From assembly GCA_009843505.1 (NCBI GenBank), contig VYDI01000031.1:62001-126000 (forward strand): a stretch of DNA of 64,000 bases, written 5' to 3'. Below the pieces are notes generated by a model, which saw only the letters and a program-made list of their open reading frames with translations, did not search any database and was not told the DNA's origin. Shown here piece after piece: positions 47,956 through 60,267 of the stretch. Numbering within the stretch: the stretch's first letter is position 1; every line of letters begins with the position of its first letter. A program made the position numbers and the translations under genes. This DNA is from Holophagales bacterium. Its GTDB lineage: Bacteria > Acidobacteriota > Thermoanaerobaculia > Multivoradales > Multivoraceae.

Positions 47956-48935
47956 CGAACCCGGTGAGGGCGTTCGCCCCGGCCTCGGTCTCCAACATGG
48001 CCTGTGGATTCGACATCCTGGGCTTTGCCCTGCAGTCGGAGGGCGACGGCCACCTGAGCCCCGGAGACCTCGTCACCGCCAGCGAACGCGAACCGACCGC
48101 CGGTGGATGCGGCCCGGTCCGCGTCACCGCGATCACCGGCGACGAAGGCCGCTTGCCGCTCGAAGCGGAACGCAACACGGCCGCCGTTGCGGCGAAGGCG
48201 CTGGTCGACGGCGAGGCGCCGGACGCGGCCGTCGACCTCGAGATCGAGAAGCGGATGCCGCTCGAGAGCGGCCTCGGCTCGAGCGCCGCCAGCGCCGTGG
48301 CGGCGGTGGTCGCGGTCGACGCGCTGCTCGGCCTGGAGCTGCCGGCCGCTGCCCTGCTGCGCTACGCCGTCGCCGGCGAGGTCCTGGCGAGCGGCGGCGC
48401 GCACGCCGACAACCTGGCGCCGTCCCTGCTCGGCGGGCTCGTGCTGGTCCGCTCGCTCGATCCCGAGCCGGACGTGATCGAGCTGCCGGTGCCCGAGGGC
48501 CTGACCTGCGCTCTCGTCCGGCCCCACGCCGAGGTGAACACGAAGGAGTCCCGCGCCCGCCTGGATCGCCACCTGCCGCTCGAGCGCGCGGTGACCCAGT
48601 GGGGCAATGCCGCGGCGCTGGTGGCGGCGCTCTACCGTTCCGACCTGGAACTGCTGTCTCGCGCCCTGGTCGACGTCGTCGCCGAGCCCGTCCGCGCACC
48701 GGGCGTGCCCGGCTTCCACGCCGCCAGGGCGGCCGCGATCGATGCCGGCGCGCTGGGTTGCAGCCTTTCGGGCAGCGGCCCCGCGCTGTTCGCCCTGTGC
48801 GACGGCCGGGCCCGCGCCAGGCGGGTGGCGGCAGCCATGGTGGCCGCGTTCGAGTCCGACGTTCGTGTCAACTGCGATCAGCTCGTCGCGCCCTTGCCGG
48901 CGCCGGGCGCACGTGTGTTCAACAAGGAGGTGTAA
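47952..48935 (+). CDS. thrB: Homoserine kinase (GHMP family)
   Basis: 327 residues. N-terminal VRAFAPASVSNMACGFDILGFAL, the GHMP ATP-binding loop PLESGLGSSAASAVAAV and the C-terminal SLSGSGPALFALCDG. It phosphorylates homoserine. The ATG at 47952 overlaps asd as ATGA. thrC follows after 4 nt. Confidence 0.95.
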   Translation: MTNPVRAFAPASVSNMACGFDILGFALQSEGDGHLSPGDLVTASEREPTAGGCGPVRVTAITGDEGRLPLEAERNTAAVAAKALVDGEAPDAAVDLEIEKRMPLESGLGSSAASAVAAVVAVDALLGLELPAAALLRYAVAGEVLASGGAHADNLAPSLLGGLVLVRSLDPEPDVIELPVPEGLTCALVRPHAEVNTKESRARLDRHLPLERAVTQWGNAAALVAALYRSDLELLSRALVDVVAEPVRAPGVPGFHAARAAAIDAGALGCSLSGSGPALFALCDGRARARRVAAAMVAAFESDVRVNCDQLVAPLPAPGARVFNKEV

Positions 48936-48939
48936 GGAA

Positions 48940-50262
48940 GTGCGGTTTATCAGTACGGCGGGCAGGACCTCGCCGGTCACTCTCACCGAGGCGCTGCTTG
49001 AAGGGCCGGCACCGGATGGCGGCCTGTTCGTTCCCGAACGCCTGGAACCGCTGACCGCAGAGGACCTCGGCCTCCTGGAGCTGCAGCCCCTGACCGGCAT
49101 CGCCGCCATCCTGGGCGACCGCCTGTACGGCTCGGAGGTCCCGGGAAGGGAGCTCGCAGCGCTGTTCGAGGACGCCCTCGACTTCCCGATCCCCCTCACG
49201 CAGATCGAGCCCGGCATCCACTGCCTGGAGCTTTTCCACGGGCCGACGCTCGCCTTCAAGGATGTCGCCTCGCGGGTCATGGCCCGCCTGATGGCGCGAT
49301 TCGCGATGGATGCCGGCGCGGAAATGACGGTGATCGTGGCGACCAGCGGCGACACCGGCAGCGCCGTGGCCCACGCGTTCGCCGGCGTCGCCGGGCTGCG
49401 GGTCTGCGTGCTGTACCCGAACGGCCTGGTGACCGAAGCACAGCGGCGCCTGTTCACGACCCTGGGCGGCAACGTGACCGCGGTCGCGGTCGACGGCACC
49501 TTTGACGACTGTCAGAGCCTGGCCCGGGATGCCTTCGCCGACGGCGAGCTGCGCCAGCAACGACCTCTCGCCTCGGCCAACTCGATCAACATCGGCCGGC
49601 TGCTGCCCCAGGTCTTCTACTACTTCCATGCCTGGGCACAGCTCCCCTCGCCGCCGCTCGACGACACCGGCGAACCGCTCGTGTTCTCGACGCCGAGCGG
49701 CAACTTCGGCAACCTGACCGCCGGCCTGATCGCGAAACGGATCGGCCTGCCCGTCTCCCGTTTCGTCGCGGCGACCAACGTGAACGACGTCGTGCCGGCC
49801 TACCTCCGGAGCGGGGACTACCTGCCGCGCGGTTCGGTCGCCACGATCTCGAACGCGATGGACGTCGGCAATCCGAGCAACTTCGCCCGCATCGTTCACC
49901 TCTACTCCAGCGGCGGCGAGCCGCTCGAGCGCATCCGCCGCGACGTGGCGGGCCACACCTTCGACGACGACGCGACCCGACGCGCCATGCGGGAGGTTCA
50001 CGACCGCACCGGCTACCTGCTCGACCCACACACCGCCGTCGGCTACCTGGGTCTCAAGGCGGAACTCGAAGCCCAGGGCGGCGGCACCGGCGTCGTCCTC
50101 GCCACCGCCCACCCCGCCAAGTTCGCCGAAACCGTCCAGGCCACAACCGGCATCGAGCCGCCCGCACCGCCCGCCCTCGAGCGCTGCGCCCACCTCCCCG
50201 AACGCATCATCGAGATCCCGGCCGACTACCCGGCGTTGCGCGACGTGTTGCTGGGCGGCTGA
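48940..50262 (+). CDS. thrC: Threonine synthase
   Basis: 440 residues. The PLP-lysine motif is HGPTLAFKDVASRVMARL and the phosphate-binding segment VIVATSGDTGSAVAHAF; later TPSGNFGNLTAGLIAKRIGL. It resembles the E. coli-type enzyme. It converts O-phosphohomoserine to threonine. The start is GTG at 48940, with AAGGAGG at 48924-48930. The gene ends 16 bp before the convergent nucleotidyltransferase gene. Confidence 0.95.
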   Translation: MRFISTAGRTSPVTLTEALLEGPAPDGGLFVPERLEPLTAEDLGLLELQPLTGIAAILGDRLYGSEVPGRELAALFEDALDFPIPLTQIEPGIHCLELFHGPTLAFKDVASRVMARLMARFAMDAGAEMTVIVATSGDTGSAVAHAFAGVAGLRVCVLYPNGLVTEAQRRLFTTLGGNVTAVAVDGTFDDCQSLARDAFADGELRQQRPLASANSINIGRLLPQVFYYFHAWAQLPSPPLDDTGEPLVFSTPSGNFGNLTAGLIAKRIGLPVSRFVAATNVNDVVPAYLRSGDYLPRGSVATISNAMDVGNPSNFARIVHLYSSGGEPLERIRRDVAGHTFDDDATRRAMREVHDRTGYLLDPHTAVGYLGLKAELEAQGGGTGVVLATAHPAKFAETVQATTGIEPPAPPALERCAHLPERIIEIPADYPALRDVLLGG

Positions 50263-50278
50263 GGCCGGCACCGATTGG

Positions 50279-51310
50279 CTAAAGGGGCGTGAACACCAGT
50301 CCGTCCCGTTCCCTGCTTCCAGCGCCAGGACCCCAGTCCACCGGCGTCACGAGTTGCCCGTCGACGTGGGCGTGGTCGGGGACACGAACTCCCGGCGCCA
50401 CAATCGTCTCCCGAATCCGGGCGCCCGAGCCGATCCGGGCGCCGGGCATCACCAGGCTTCGCTCGACGACGGCGCCGTCGCCGGCGTGGCTGCCGGGCTC
50501 CAGCACGCTGTGCTCGACGATGGCGCCGGGGGCTACCGAGACCCCTGGGGCGACGAAGCGGCGGCGGCGTTTGCGGCCGCCGGCAGTGCGGCCCCAGTTC
50601 AGGGCCCCCTCGAGGTAGCGGCGGGGGGTTCCCAGATCGTGCCAGGGGCGACGGCTGCGGAAACCGGCGATCCGGGCGCCGGAGTGGAGGAGCGGCTGGT
50701 AGAGGCCCTCGACGATGTCGTTCGACGACGGGCGAGGCGGGATCTGCTCGACGATCCGGCGGGAGAGGACGTGGAGGCCCTGGAAGGTCCGCTTCCGGCC
50801 GCGGACCGGCCCGACCCGGAGATCGCGGAGCCCGACCACCAGGCCGCGGGGATCGACTTCCACGCCGCCGCCCACGCGGTTGTCCCAGCCGACCTGAAGG
50901 GTGACGTCGGCGCCGCTGCGGCGATGGCGATCGAGCGCCTCGCGGACGGGCCAGCGGCAGAGCGAGTCGCCGTTGACGAGCACGATGTCGTCGGCGTCGG
51001 CGAGGAAGTCCCGCAGGTTGACGACCGCGCCCAGCGTGCCGAGCAGGTCCGGTTCGACTTCGAAGCGGAGTTCGATCCCGCGGCCGACGGCCTCGCTCTC
51101 GAGCCCGCGGCGCACCGTGTCTCCGAGGTGAAACAGGTTGACCGCGATCTCGCAGCCGGCGCGGTGAAGAAGGTCGATCGTCCGCCTGGCGACGGCGCGG
51201 CCGGCCACCGGCAGCAGGGGCTTGGGCACGGCGCCGGTCAGCGGCCGCAGCCGTTCCCCCCGGCCGGCGCAGAGCACGAGGGCCCGCACCCGCCGGACCG
51301 CGCCTCTCAC
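50279..51310 (-). CDS. NDP-sugar nucleotidyltransferase with left-handed beta-helix tail
   Basis: 343 residues. Rossmann-like N-terminal domain: ALVLCAGRGERLRPLTGAVPKPLLPV (nucleotide and sugar-phosphate site), then EPDLLGTLGAVVNLRDFL and IVLVNGDSLCRWP. The C-terminus has hexapeptide repeats (VSVAPGAIVEHSVLEPGSHAGDGAVVERSLVMPGARIGSGARI pattern). It is like mannose-1-phosphate guanylyltransferases, but the base and sugar are not certain. The GTG at 51310 overlaps the CYTH gene stop as GTGA. Confidence 0.85.
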   Translation of the reverse strand: MRGAVRRVRALVLCAGRGERLRPLTGAVPKPLLPVAGRAVARRTIDLLHRAGCEIAVNLFHLGDTVRRGLESEAVGRGIELRFEVEPDLLGTLGAVVNLRDFLADADDIVLVNGDSLCRWPVREALDRHRRSGADVTLQVGWDNRVGGGVEVDPRGLVVGLRDLRVGPVRGRKRTFQGLHVLSRRIVEQIPPRPSSNDIVEGLYQPLLHSGARIAGFRSRRPWHDLGTPRRYLEGALNWGRTAGGRKRRRRFVAPGVSVAPGAIVEHSVLEPGSHAGDGAVVERSLVMPGARIGSGARIRETIVAPGVRVPDHAHVDGQLVTPVDWGPGAGSRERDGLVFTPL

Positions 51311-51924
51311 TGCGAAGCTCCGCCGGGTGCGCGGGTCTGCTCCGTAAACACCATGTCCCGGGGCAGTCCGTCGTGCCGCGCGCGGTGGTCGCGGTAGATC
51401 GCGAGATAGTCCCGCAGATCGGCCTCCTCCGGGTCGATGCCGCAGCGGCGGCAGACGCGTTCGATCCCGCCGGCGGGCAGGTCCGGGTCGATCTGCTCGA
51501 CCTCGACGAAGCCGCCGATCGGCGTCCGGTCGAGGGCGATCTCGCAGCCGAGAAGCAGCCAGCGCTCACGGACCTTCTCGTAGCGCGCTGTGACCTCGAA
51601 ACCGAGCGACTCGAGGAACAGCCGCGCCGCCGCCGGATCGTCGACGGCGAACTCGTGCTCCGCCCGCTCCTTGATGCCGCCCCGGATCTCGGGAGCAGAC
51701 TTGTACGTCAGCCGGCTGCCGCCGCCATCGGTGCGGAGGCGAAGCAGCTCGCGGCGGGTGCGCAGCCGCTCGGAAGGCGCGGCGTCCCTGCGGTCGAAGA
51801 CCCAGTTCGACTCCATGGCGGCGGCTCGTTCGAGCTTTCCGCCGGCGGCGCGGACCCGTTCCCGGAGCCGGTCCAGATCGGCGACCGCGACCTTGATCTC
51901 ACGCTCGCGCCGGGGGGCGGTCAA
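51307..51924 (-). CDS. CYTH-domain protein (class IV adenylate cyclase/triphosphatase family)
   Basis: 205 residues. The diagnostic E-x-E-x-K motif is EREIKV at residues 7-12, followed by the beta-tunnel strands (LLRLRTDGGGSRLTYKSAPE, KERAEHEFAV, RYEKVRERWLL, EIALDRTPIGGFVEVEQI) with alternating charged residues that bind triphosphate and metals. It could be a CyaB-type adenylate cyclase or a thiamine/inorganic triphosphatase. The start is TTG at 51924, overlapping the M20 peptidase stop as TTGA. Confidence 0.85.
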   Translation of the reverse strand: MTAPRREREIKVAVADLDRLRERVRAAGGKLERAAAMESNWVFDRRDAAPSERLRTRRELLRLRTDGGGSRLTYKSAPEIRGGIKERAEHEFAVDDPAAARLFLESLGFEVTARYEKVRERWLLLGCEIALDRTPIGGFVEVEQIDPDLPAGGIERVCRRCGIDPEEADLRDYLAIYRDHRARHDGLPRDMVFTEQTRAPGGASQ

Positions 51925-53318
51925 GCGGCGGCGCAGCCTCCGAGCCGGTCGAGCACCCGGACCACCGTGCGAATGCCCTGGTAGAAGTTGGCGAGATCCA
52001 TCTTCTCGTTCGGCGCGTGCAGGCGGTCGTCCGACAGGCCGAAGCCGATCAGCAGCACGGGCGCACCCAGCACCTCGGAGAGCGTGGAGACGATGGGAAT
52101 CGAACCGCCCTCCCGGACCCGAACCGGCTCGCGGCCCCAGGCCTCGCGCACCCCCTCGAGCGCCGCGTCGACGAGCGGACCGTCGAGGTCGACGAGCACC
52201 GGCGGCGCCCCGTTCAGGTTCTCCACTTCGACCTCGATGCCCGGAGGCGCCAGCGAGCGGATGTAGGCCGCGAAGGAACGGAAGAGCCGCTCCGGGTCCT
52301 GGTCCGGCACCAGCCGCATCGACACCTTGGCGCCGGCCCGGTTGGCGATCACCGTCTTGGCGCCGGGGCCCTGGTAGCCGCCCCACAGCCCGTTCACGTC
52401 GCAGGTCGGCCGCGCCCATACCCGTTCCAGGGTCGTGTAGCCGGCCTCACCCCACAACGCGGACGCGCCGATCTCGTCGCCGTACTTCGCCTCGTCGAAC
52501 GGCAGCGCCGCGAACGCCGCCCGCTCCTCCGCGCCCAGCGGCCGCACGTCGTCGTAGAAGCCCGGAATGAGGATGCGGCCGTCCCGCGGGTCGCGGAGCG
52601 CCGCCAGCATGGTGCCCAGGACGTTCAGGGGGTTCGCCACCGCGCCTCCGAAGGTACCGGAGTGCAGGTCCCGGCCCGCGCCGCGTACCCGGACCTCGGT
52701 GTAGAGCAGGCCCTTCAGGCCGTAGAGCACGGAAGGCTGGCCCGGCCCGTACATCGAGGTGTCGGAGACCAGCGCCAGGTCGCAAGCCAGGCGCCGGGAC
52801 TCAGAGCTCCGGACGTAGGCCTCGATCGCCTCGCCGCCGCACTCTTCCTCGCCCTCGATCAGGAACTTCACGTTGACCGGGAGGGCGCCGGTCTCGGCCA
52901 TGATCGCCTCCACCGCCTTGATGTGGGTGAAGGACTGGCCCTTGTCGTCGGTGGCGCCGCGGGCGACGATCCGCTCGCCGCGAGCGCCCGATTCGATCGT
53001 CGGCTCGAACGGGTCGTTCCGCCACTCCCCCAGCGGATCGACCGGCTGCACATCGTAGTGGCCGTAAAACAGGACGGTCGGGCGGCCTGGAGCGCCGAGC
53101 CACTCGCCGTACACCAGCGGATGGCCTGCGGTTTCGATGATCTCGGCCTCGAGCCCCGCGGCCTCCAGCCGCCCCCTGACGAAGCCGGCGCAGCGGCGCA
53201 CCTCGGCAGCGTACTCCGGATCGGTCGAGACGGACGGGATCCGCAGGTACTCCTTCAACTGTTCCAGGCTGGCGGCGGTTTCGCGGTCCACCCGCGCGAG
53301 AACGGCGTCGACGCTCAT
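51921..53318 (-). CDS. M20-family metallopeptidase (dipeptidase-like)
   Basis: 465 residues. Zinc ligands: YGHYDVQPVDP (His and first Asp), ARGATDDKGQSFTH (bridging Asp), LIEGEEECGG (catalytic Glu and ligand), LVSDTSMYGPGQPS (Asp) and the C-terminal HAPNEKMDLANF. A lid domain follows the GRDLHSGTFGG segment. It cleaves small peptides or related amides; the substrate is unknown. The CYTH gene follows with a 4-nt overlap. Confidence 0.9.
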   Translation of the reverse strand: MSVDAVLARVDRETAASLEQLKEYLRIPSVSTDPEYAAEVRRCAGFVRGRLEAAGLEAEIIETAGHPLVYGEWLGAPGRPTVLFYGHYDVQPVDPLGEWRNDPFEPTIESGARGERIVARGATDDKGQSFTHIKAVEAIMAETGALPVNVKFLIEGEEECGGEAIEAYVRSSESRRLACDLALVSDTSMYGPGQPSVLYGLKGLLYTEVRVRGAGRDLHSGTFGGAVANPLNVLGTMLAALRDPRDGRILIPGFYDDVRPLGAEERAAFAALPFDEAKYGDEIGASALWGEAGYTTLERVWARPTCDVNGLWGGYQGPGAKTVIANRAGAKVSMRLVPDQDPERLFRSFAAYIRSLAPPGIEVEVENLNGAPPVLVDLDGPLVDAALEGVREAWGREPVRVREGGSIPIVSTLSEVLGAPVLLIGFGLSDDRLHAPNEKMDLANFYQGIRTVVRVLDRLGGCAAA

Positions 53319-53336
53319 CGGCCCCGCCCGCCGCGG

Positions 53337-53993
53337 TCAGTCATCGAAGCTCTTGCCCGTGGCCCGCCAGTCGGAGAGGAAGCTCTCCAGGCCGATGTCG
53401 GTCAGCGGATGACGGTAGAGCTGGCTCAGCGTCTTGAAGGGGAGGGTCGCGACGTCGGCTCCCATTTCCGCCGACAGCACGACGTGAACCGGATGCCGCA
53501 CCGAAGCGACCAGGACTTCGGTCTCGAAGTCGTACCGGGAGTAGATCGAGATCACCTGCCGGATCAGGTCCATGCCGTCCTGGGCGATGTCGTCGAGGCG
53601 GCCGACGAAGGGCGAGATATAGGCGGCGCCCGCCTTCGCCGCCAGCAGCGCCTGGGAAGGCGAGAAGCAGAGGGTCACGTTGCACCGGATCCCGTCCTCG
53701 GCCAGGCGCCGCACGGCGGTCAGCCCCGGCGGCCCGAGCGGCACCTTGACGACCACGTTGTCCGCCAGGCCGGCGAGCCGCCGGCCCTCCTCGAGCATGC
53801 CGTCGAGGTCGGTCGCCAGCACCTCGCCGCTGACGGGGCCCGGCACCAGCTCCGCGATCTCCTTGACCGTCGGCAGGTACCGCTTGCCCTGCTTGGCGAT
53901 CAGGCTCGGGTTCGTGGTGACGCCGTCGACCATGCCCCATTCAAGGCCGGTCTCGATCTCCCCTACGTCCGCGGTGTCCAGAAAGAACTTCAT
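53337..53993 (-). CDS. fsa: Transaldolase / fructose-6-phosphate aldolase type
   Basis: 218 residues, the short form typical of FSA-type transaldolases. It starts [20 protein letters not shown]; the Schiff-base lysine is K83 in [12 protein letters not shown]; further motifs are [13 protein letters not shown] and [20 protein letters not shown] with [10 protein letters not shown]. It functions in the pentose-phosphate pathway as transaldolase or as an aldolase. It is separated by 18 bp from both gyrA and the M20 gene. Confidence 0.9.
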   Translation of the reverse strand: MKFFLDTADVGEIETGLEWGMVDGVTTNPSLIAKQGKRYLPTVKEIAELVPGPVSGEVLATDLDGMLEEGRRLAGLADNVVVKVPLGPPGLTAVRRLAEDGIRCNVTLCFSPSQALLAAKAGAAYISPFVGRLDDIAQDGMDLIRQVISIYSRYDFETEVLVASVRHPVHVVLSAEMGADVATLPFKTLSQLYRHPLTDIGLESFLSDWRATGKSFDD

Positions 53994-54011
53994 CGTGGCG
54001 CTCCCGGGCTG

Positions 54012-56558
54012 CTAGTTGACTGGCTCCACCTCGGTCGCTGCGGTGTCCCCCGCCTCGCCGTTCTCATCCTCCTCGCCGCGATCCGGGATGCGAGCCAGGG
54101 CGACGATGCGGTCACCCTCGTCGAGATCCATGACCTTGACCCCCTGGGTGGCGCGGCCGATCAGCGACACGCTGCCGGCCGTGATGCGGATGATCTTGCC
54201 TTCGGGGGTGATCAGCATCAGGCCGGTGTCCTCACTGACCTGGCGGACGCCGACGACCTCGCCGGTGCGGTCGGACACCTTCAGGTTGATGATCCCGAGA
54301 CCGCCCCGTGACTGCAGACGGTACTCCTCGATCGCGGTCCGTTTGCCGAAGCCACTTTCGCTCACGGTCAGCAGCGTCGTCTCCGGAGGCCGGTCTTCCA
54401 CGGGCTCGTCCCGCGGCAGCAGACACTCCATCGACACGACCCGATCGCTCGGGCGCAGGCTGATGCCGCGCACACCGCGGGTTGCCCGGCCCAGGGAACG
54501 CAGGTCGCTTTCGGGGAAACGGATCGCGTAGCCCTTCTGTGTGGCCAGGACCAGTTCGCTGCCGGCGTCGGTGACCTTGACCGACAGGAGACGGTCGTCC
54601 TCGTCGATCCGCAGGGCGATGATGCCGCTGTTGCGCGGCCGCGAGTACTCCGACAACGCCGTCTTCTTCACCACGCCCGCCTCGGTGGCGAAGGTCAGGA
54701 ACCGATCCTCCGGGAACTCCCGCACCGCGGCAGTGGCCGCTACCCCCTCGCCGCTGTCGAGCCGCAGGAGGTTGACGATCGCCTTGCCGCGGGCGGCCGG
54801 ACCGAGTTCAGGGATCTGGTGCACCTTGAGCCAGTAGCAGTAACCCCGGTCGGTGAACACCATGATGTAGCTGTGGGCGGAGGCGACGTAGAGCTGCTCG
54901 ACGAAGTCGCCGTCGCGCGTGGCCATGCCGGTCCGGCCCTTGCCACCGCGGTGCTGGGCGCGGTAGAGGCTGAGCGGCGAACGCTTGATGTAGCCGGACC
55001 GGGTGACTGTGATCACCATGTCCTCGTCGGCGATCATGTCCTCGATCGTGATGTCCGAGGAGTGGGCCACGATCTCGGTGCGCCGCGGGTCGCTGAACCG
55101 CTTCTCGATCTCGTCGAGCTCGGTCCGGATCTCCTGAAGCAGCAGCGCGTCGGAACCGAGGATCGCGCGCAGACGCTCGATCTCGGCGATCAGCTCACGG
55201 TGCTCCTGCTCGATCTTCTCCCGCTCGAGGCCGGTCAACCGCTGCAGACGCATCTCCAGGATCGCCTGAGCCTGGGGCTCGCTCAGGGAGAAGCCCTCGA
55301 TCAGGCGTTCCCTGGCTTCCGGCGGAGTGCGGCTCGCACGGATCGTGGCGATCACCGCGTCCAGGTGGTCGAGCGCGATGAGGAGTCCCTCGAGGACGTG
55401 GGCGCGCTTCTCGGCCCGAGCCAGGTCGTAGCGGCAGCGCCGGATGACGACCGTCCGGCGATGGTCGAGAAAGTGGCGCAGCAGGGCGCGCAGGGTCAGC
55501 ACCTGGGGCTGGCTGTCGACGATCGCCAGCATGTTCATGCCGTAGCTGACCTGGAGCTTGGTCATCTTGTAGAGCGTGTTCAGGACGATCTCGGCCATCT
55601 CGCCGCGCTTCAGGTCGATCACGACCCGGATGCCGTCGCGGTCCGACTCGTCGCGCAGATCGCGGATGCCTTCGAGCTTCTTCTCGCGCACCAGCTCGGC
55701 GATCCGCTCGATCAGGCGGGCCTTGTTCACCTGGAAGGGAAGCTCGGTCACGATGATCGACTGGCTGTCCTGGCCGGCGTCCACGATCTCGGCGCGGGCC
55801 CGCACCTGGATGGAGCCACGGCCCGTGGCGTAGGCGGCGTGGATGCCCGCGCGGCCATGGATGAAGCCGCCGGTCGGGAAGTCCGGCCCCGGCAGCAGCT
55901 CCATCAGTTCTTCCAGGGTCGCCTGGGGGCGGTCGATCAGCAGCTTGACCGCCGCGATCGCCTCGCCCAGGTTATGCGGCGGGATGTTCGTCGCCATGCC
56001 GACGGCGATGCCGGCCGACCCGTTGACCAGCAGGTTGGGAATCCGGGCCGGAAGCGGCGCCGGCTCCTGCTCGGAACCGTCGTAGTTCGGCACCCACTCG
56101 ACGGTGTCCTTCTCGATGTCCTCACGCAGCAGTTCCTCGGCGATCCGGGTCAGGCGGACCTCGGTGTAGCGCATCGCGGCCGGGTTGTCGCCGTCGATCG
56201 AGCCGAAGTTGCCCTGGCCGTCCACGAGCGGGTAGCGCATGGAGAAGTCCTGCGCCATGCGCACCACCGTGTCGTAGATCGGTCCGTCCCCGTGCGGGTG
56301 GTACTTGCCCATCACGTCGCCGACGATGCGCGCCGACTTCTTGTAGGCGCGGCCGGCCGTGTTGCCGGCTTCCCACATGCCGTACAGAACCCGCCGGTGA
56401 ACCGGCTTGAGGCCGTCCCGGACGTCGGGCAGAGCGCGGCCGATGATCACGCTCATCGCGTAATCGAGGTAGCTGCGGCGCATCTCGCGCTCGAGCTGCA
56501 CCGGCACGGTGTCGAGGCCGGACGGCGGCGGCTGGATGGGGTTCTCGCCCTTGCTCAC
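54012..56558 (-). CDS. gyrA: DNA gyrase subunit A
   Basis: 848 residues. Winged-helix core with [29 protein letters not shown]; active-site tyrosine Y131 in [11 protein letters not shown]-terminal beta-pinwheel repeats and a GyrA-box-like QHRGGKG. The quinolone-determining stretch is [10 protein letters not shown]: Gly92 occupies the E. coli Ser83 site and Asp96 the Asp87 site. It starts with ATG 10 bp after gyrB and ends with an acidic tail. It introduces negative supercoils. Confidence 0.96.
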   Translation of the reverse strand: MSKGENPIQPPPSGLDTVPVQLEREMRRSYLDYAMSVIIGRALPDVRDGLKPVHRRVLYGMWEAGNTAGRAYKKSARIVGDVMGKYHPHGDGPIYDTVVRMAQDFSMRYPLVDGQGNFGSIDGDNPAAMRYTEVRLTRIAEELLREDIEKDTVEWVPNYDGSEQEPAPLPARIPNLLVNGSAGIAVGMATNIPPHNLGEAIAAVKLLIDRPQATLEELMELLPGPDFPTGGFIHGRAGIHAAYATGRGSIQVRARAEIVDAGQDSQSIIVTELPFQVNKARLIERIAELVREKKLEGIRDLRDESDRDGIRVVIDLKRGEMAEIVLNTLYKMTKLQVSYGMNMLAIVDSQPQVLTLRALLRHFLDHRRTVVIRRCRYDLARAEKRAHVLEGLLIALDHLDAVIATIRASRTPPEARERLIEGFSLSEPQAQAILEMRLQRLTGLEREKIEQEHRELIAEIERLRAILGSDALLLQEIRTELDEIEKRFSDPRRTEIVAHSSDITIEDMIADEDMVITVTRSGYIKRSPLSLYRAQHRGGKGRTGMATRDGDFVEQLYVASAHSYIMVFTDRGYCYWLKVHQIPELGPAARGKAIVNLLRLDSGEGVAATAAVREFPEDRFLTFATEAGVVKKTALSEYSRPRNSGIIALRIDEDDRLLSVKVTDAGSELVLATQKGYAIRFPESDLRSLGRATRGVRGISLRPSDRVVSMECLLPRDEPVEDRPPETTLLTVSESGFGKRTAIEEYRLQSRGGLGIINLKVSDRTGEVVGVRQVSEDTGLMLITPEGKIIRITAGSVSLIGRATQGVKVMDLDEGDRIVALARIPDRGEEDENGEAGDTAATEVEPVN

Positions 56559-56568
56559 GGTCAGTGGG

Positions 56569-59097
<2,529 letters not shown>

Positions 59098-59154
59098 TCA
59101 GCCCTGCTTGCAACTATCTGAAAACAGGAGGTTTAGCCGGCCGCCCAAAGACCC

Positions 59155-60267
59155 TCAGATGCGCATCGGCATGATCACGCACAAGTAGCGGAAATCCGGC
59201 CCACCAACAGGTTGCCCGAGGCACTGGCTGTTCTCGTCCTTGAGCGCGAATTCGACCTGCTCGGTGTCGACCGCGGACAGGAAGTCCCGCACGTAGACCG
59301 GGTTCAGGCCGATGTCCAGTTTCTCCGCCTCGTAGTCGCAGGCGAGGCTCTCCTCGGCCTCCCCCAGATCCGGGTTCGAGGACGACACGCGCAGCGATTC
59401 ATCCTCGAAACCAAACCTGACCATGGGGGCGCGGTCACCCGTCAGCAGGGAAACCCGGTGCACCACCTCGGAGAGCGCGCCGCGATCGAACGTCGCCTTC
59501 CGGTCGTTGTCCGTCGAGATCACCTTCTCGTAGTCCGGGAACGTGCCCTCGAGGATGCGGCACGTGAGCTCGCGACGCCCGATCACGAAGCCGAGATGGT
59601 GCTCGCCGCGGCGGAACCGAATCGTCTCGTCGCTGTCGAAGCGCATCAGCTCGAGCAGCGCCTTGCGCGGCGCCAGAACGCCGTCCGCTTCCGCGACGCC
59701 CGACATTTCGGCCTCGATCAGGGCGAGCCGGTGGCCGTCGGTCGCGACCATCTCGACCTTGCCGTCCTTCAGCTTGAGGAGGGCCCCGTTCAACTGGAAC
59801 CGCGACTCCTCCGCCGAAACGGCGAAGATGATCTTGCCGATCATCCGCTTGAAGTCCGGGAAGGGCGCCTCGAAGGACGAGGATGACGAATCCCGGTCGA
59901 CGGTGGTCAGCGTCGGAAAGTCCTCAGCCGAGAGACCGTTGATCCGGAACCTGGAGGAACCGGCATCGATATGGAGGGAGTTGGCGTCGCCGGTCGACAG
60001 CTCGATCGGGCCGTCGGCCAGGGCCCGGACGATCTCGAGGAACTTGCGGGCCTGCACCGCGGTCGCTCCGGTCTCGCAGCTTCCTTCCTCCGCGCCGCAC
60101 CAGGAGGTCAGGGACACGTCCAGGTCGGTGGCCGCGAGTTCCAGGCGGTCGTCGCGTACCGTCAGCAGAAGATGGGAGAGGACCGGAATCGTCGACCTGC
60201 TTTCGACTATGCCGCGCATCGCCACGAGTTCGGTCAGCAGTTCTCGTCGTTCGACTCGGGTCTTCAT
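59155..60267 (-). CDS. dnaN: DNA polymerase III sliding clamp (beta subunit)
   Basis: 370 residues with the three repeated clamp domains. N-terminal MRGIVESRSTIPVLSHLLL, middle KIIFAVSAEESRFQLNGALL and VATDGHRLALIEAEM, C-terminal YVRDFLSAVDTEQVEFAL ending in YLCVIMPMRI. It tethers polymerase to DNA. GGAGAGG lies 5 nt before the ATG at 60267. It follows dnaA after a 369-bp gap with notable repeats. Confidence 0.96.
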   Translation of the reverse strand: MKTRVERRELLTELVAMRGIVESRSTIPVLSHLLLTVRDDRLELAATDLDVSLTSWCGAEEGSCETGATAVQARKFLEIVRALADGPIELSTGDANSLHIDAGSSRFRINGLSAEDFPTLTTVDRDSSSSSFEAPFPDFKRMIGKIIFAVSAEESRFQLNGALLKLKDGKVEMVATDGHRLALIEAEMSGVAEADGVLAPRKALLELMRFDSDETIRFRRGEHHLGFVIGRRELTCRILEGTFPDYEKVISTDNDRKATFDRGALSEVVHRVSLLTGDRAPMVRFGFEDESLRVSSSNPDLGEAEESLACDYEAEKLDIGLNPVYVRDFLSAVDTEQVEFALKDENSQCLGQPVGGPDFRYLCVIMPMRI

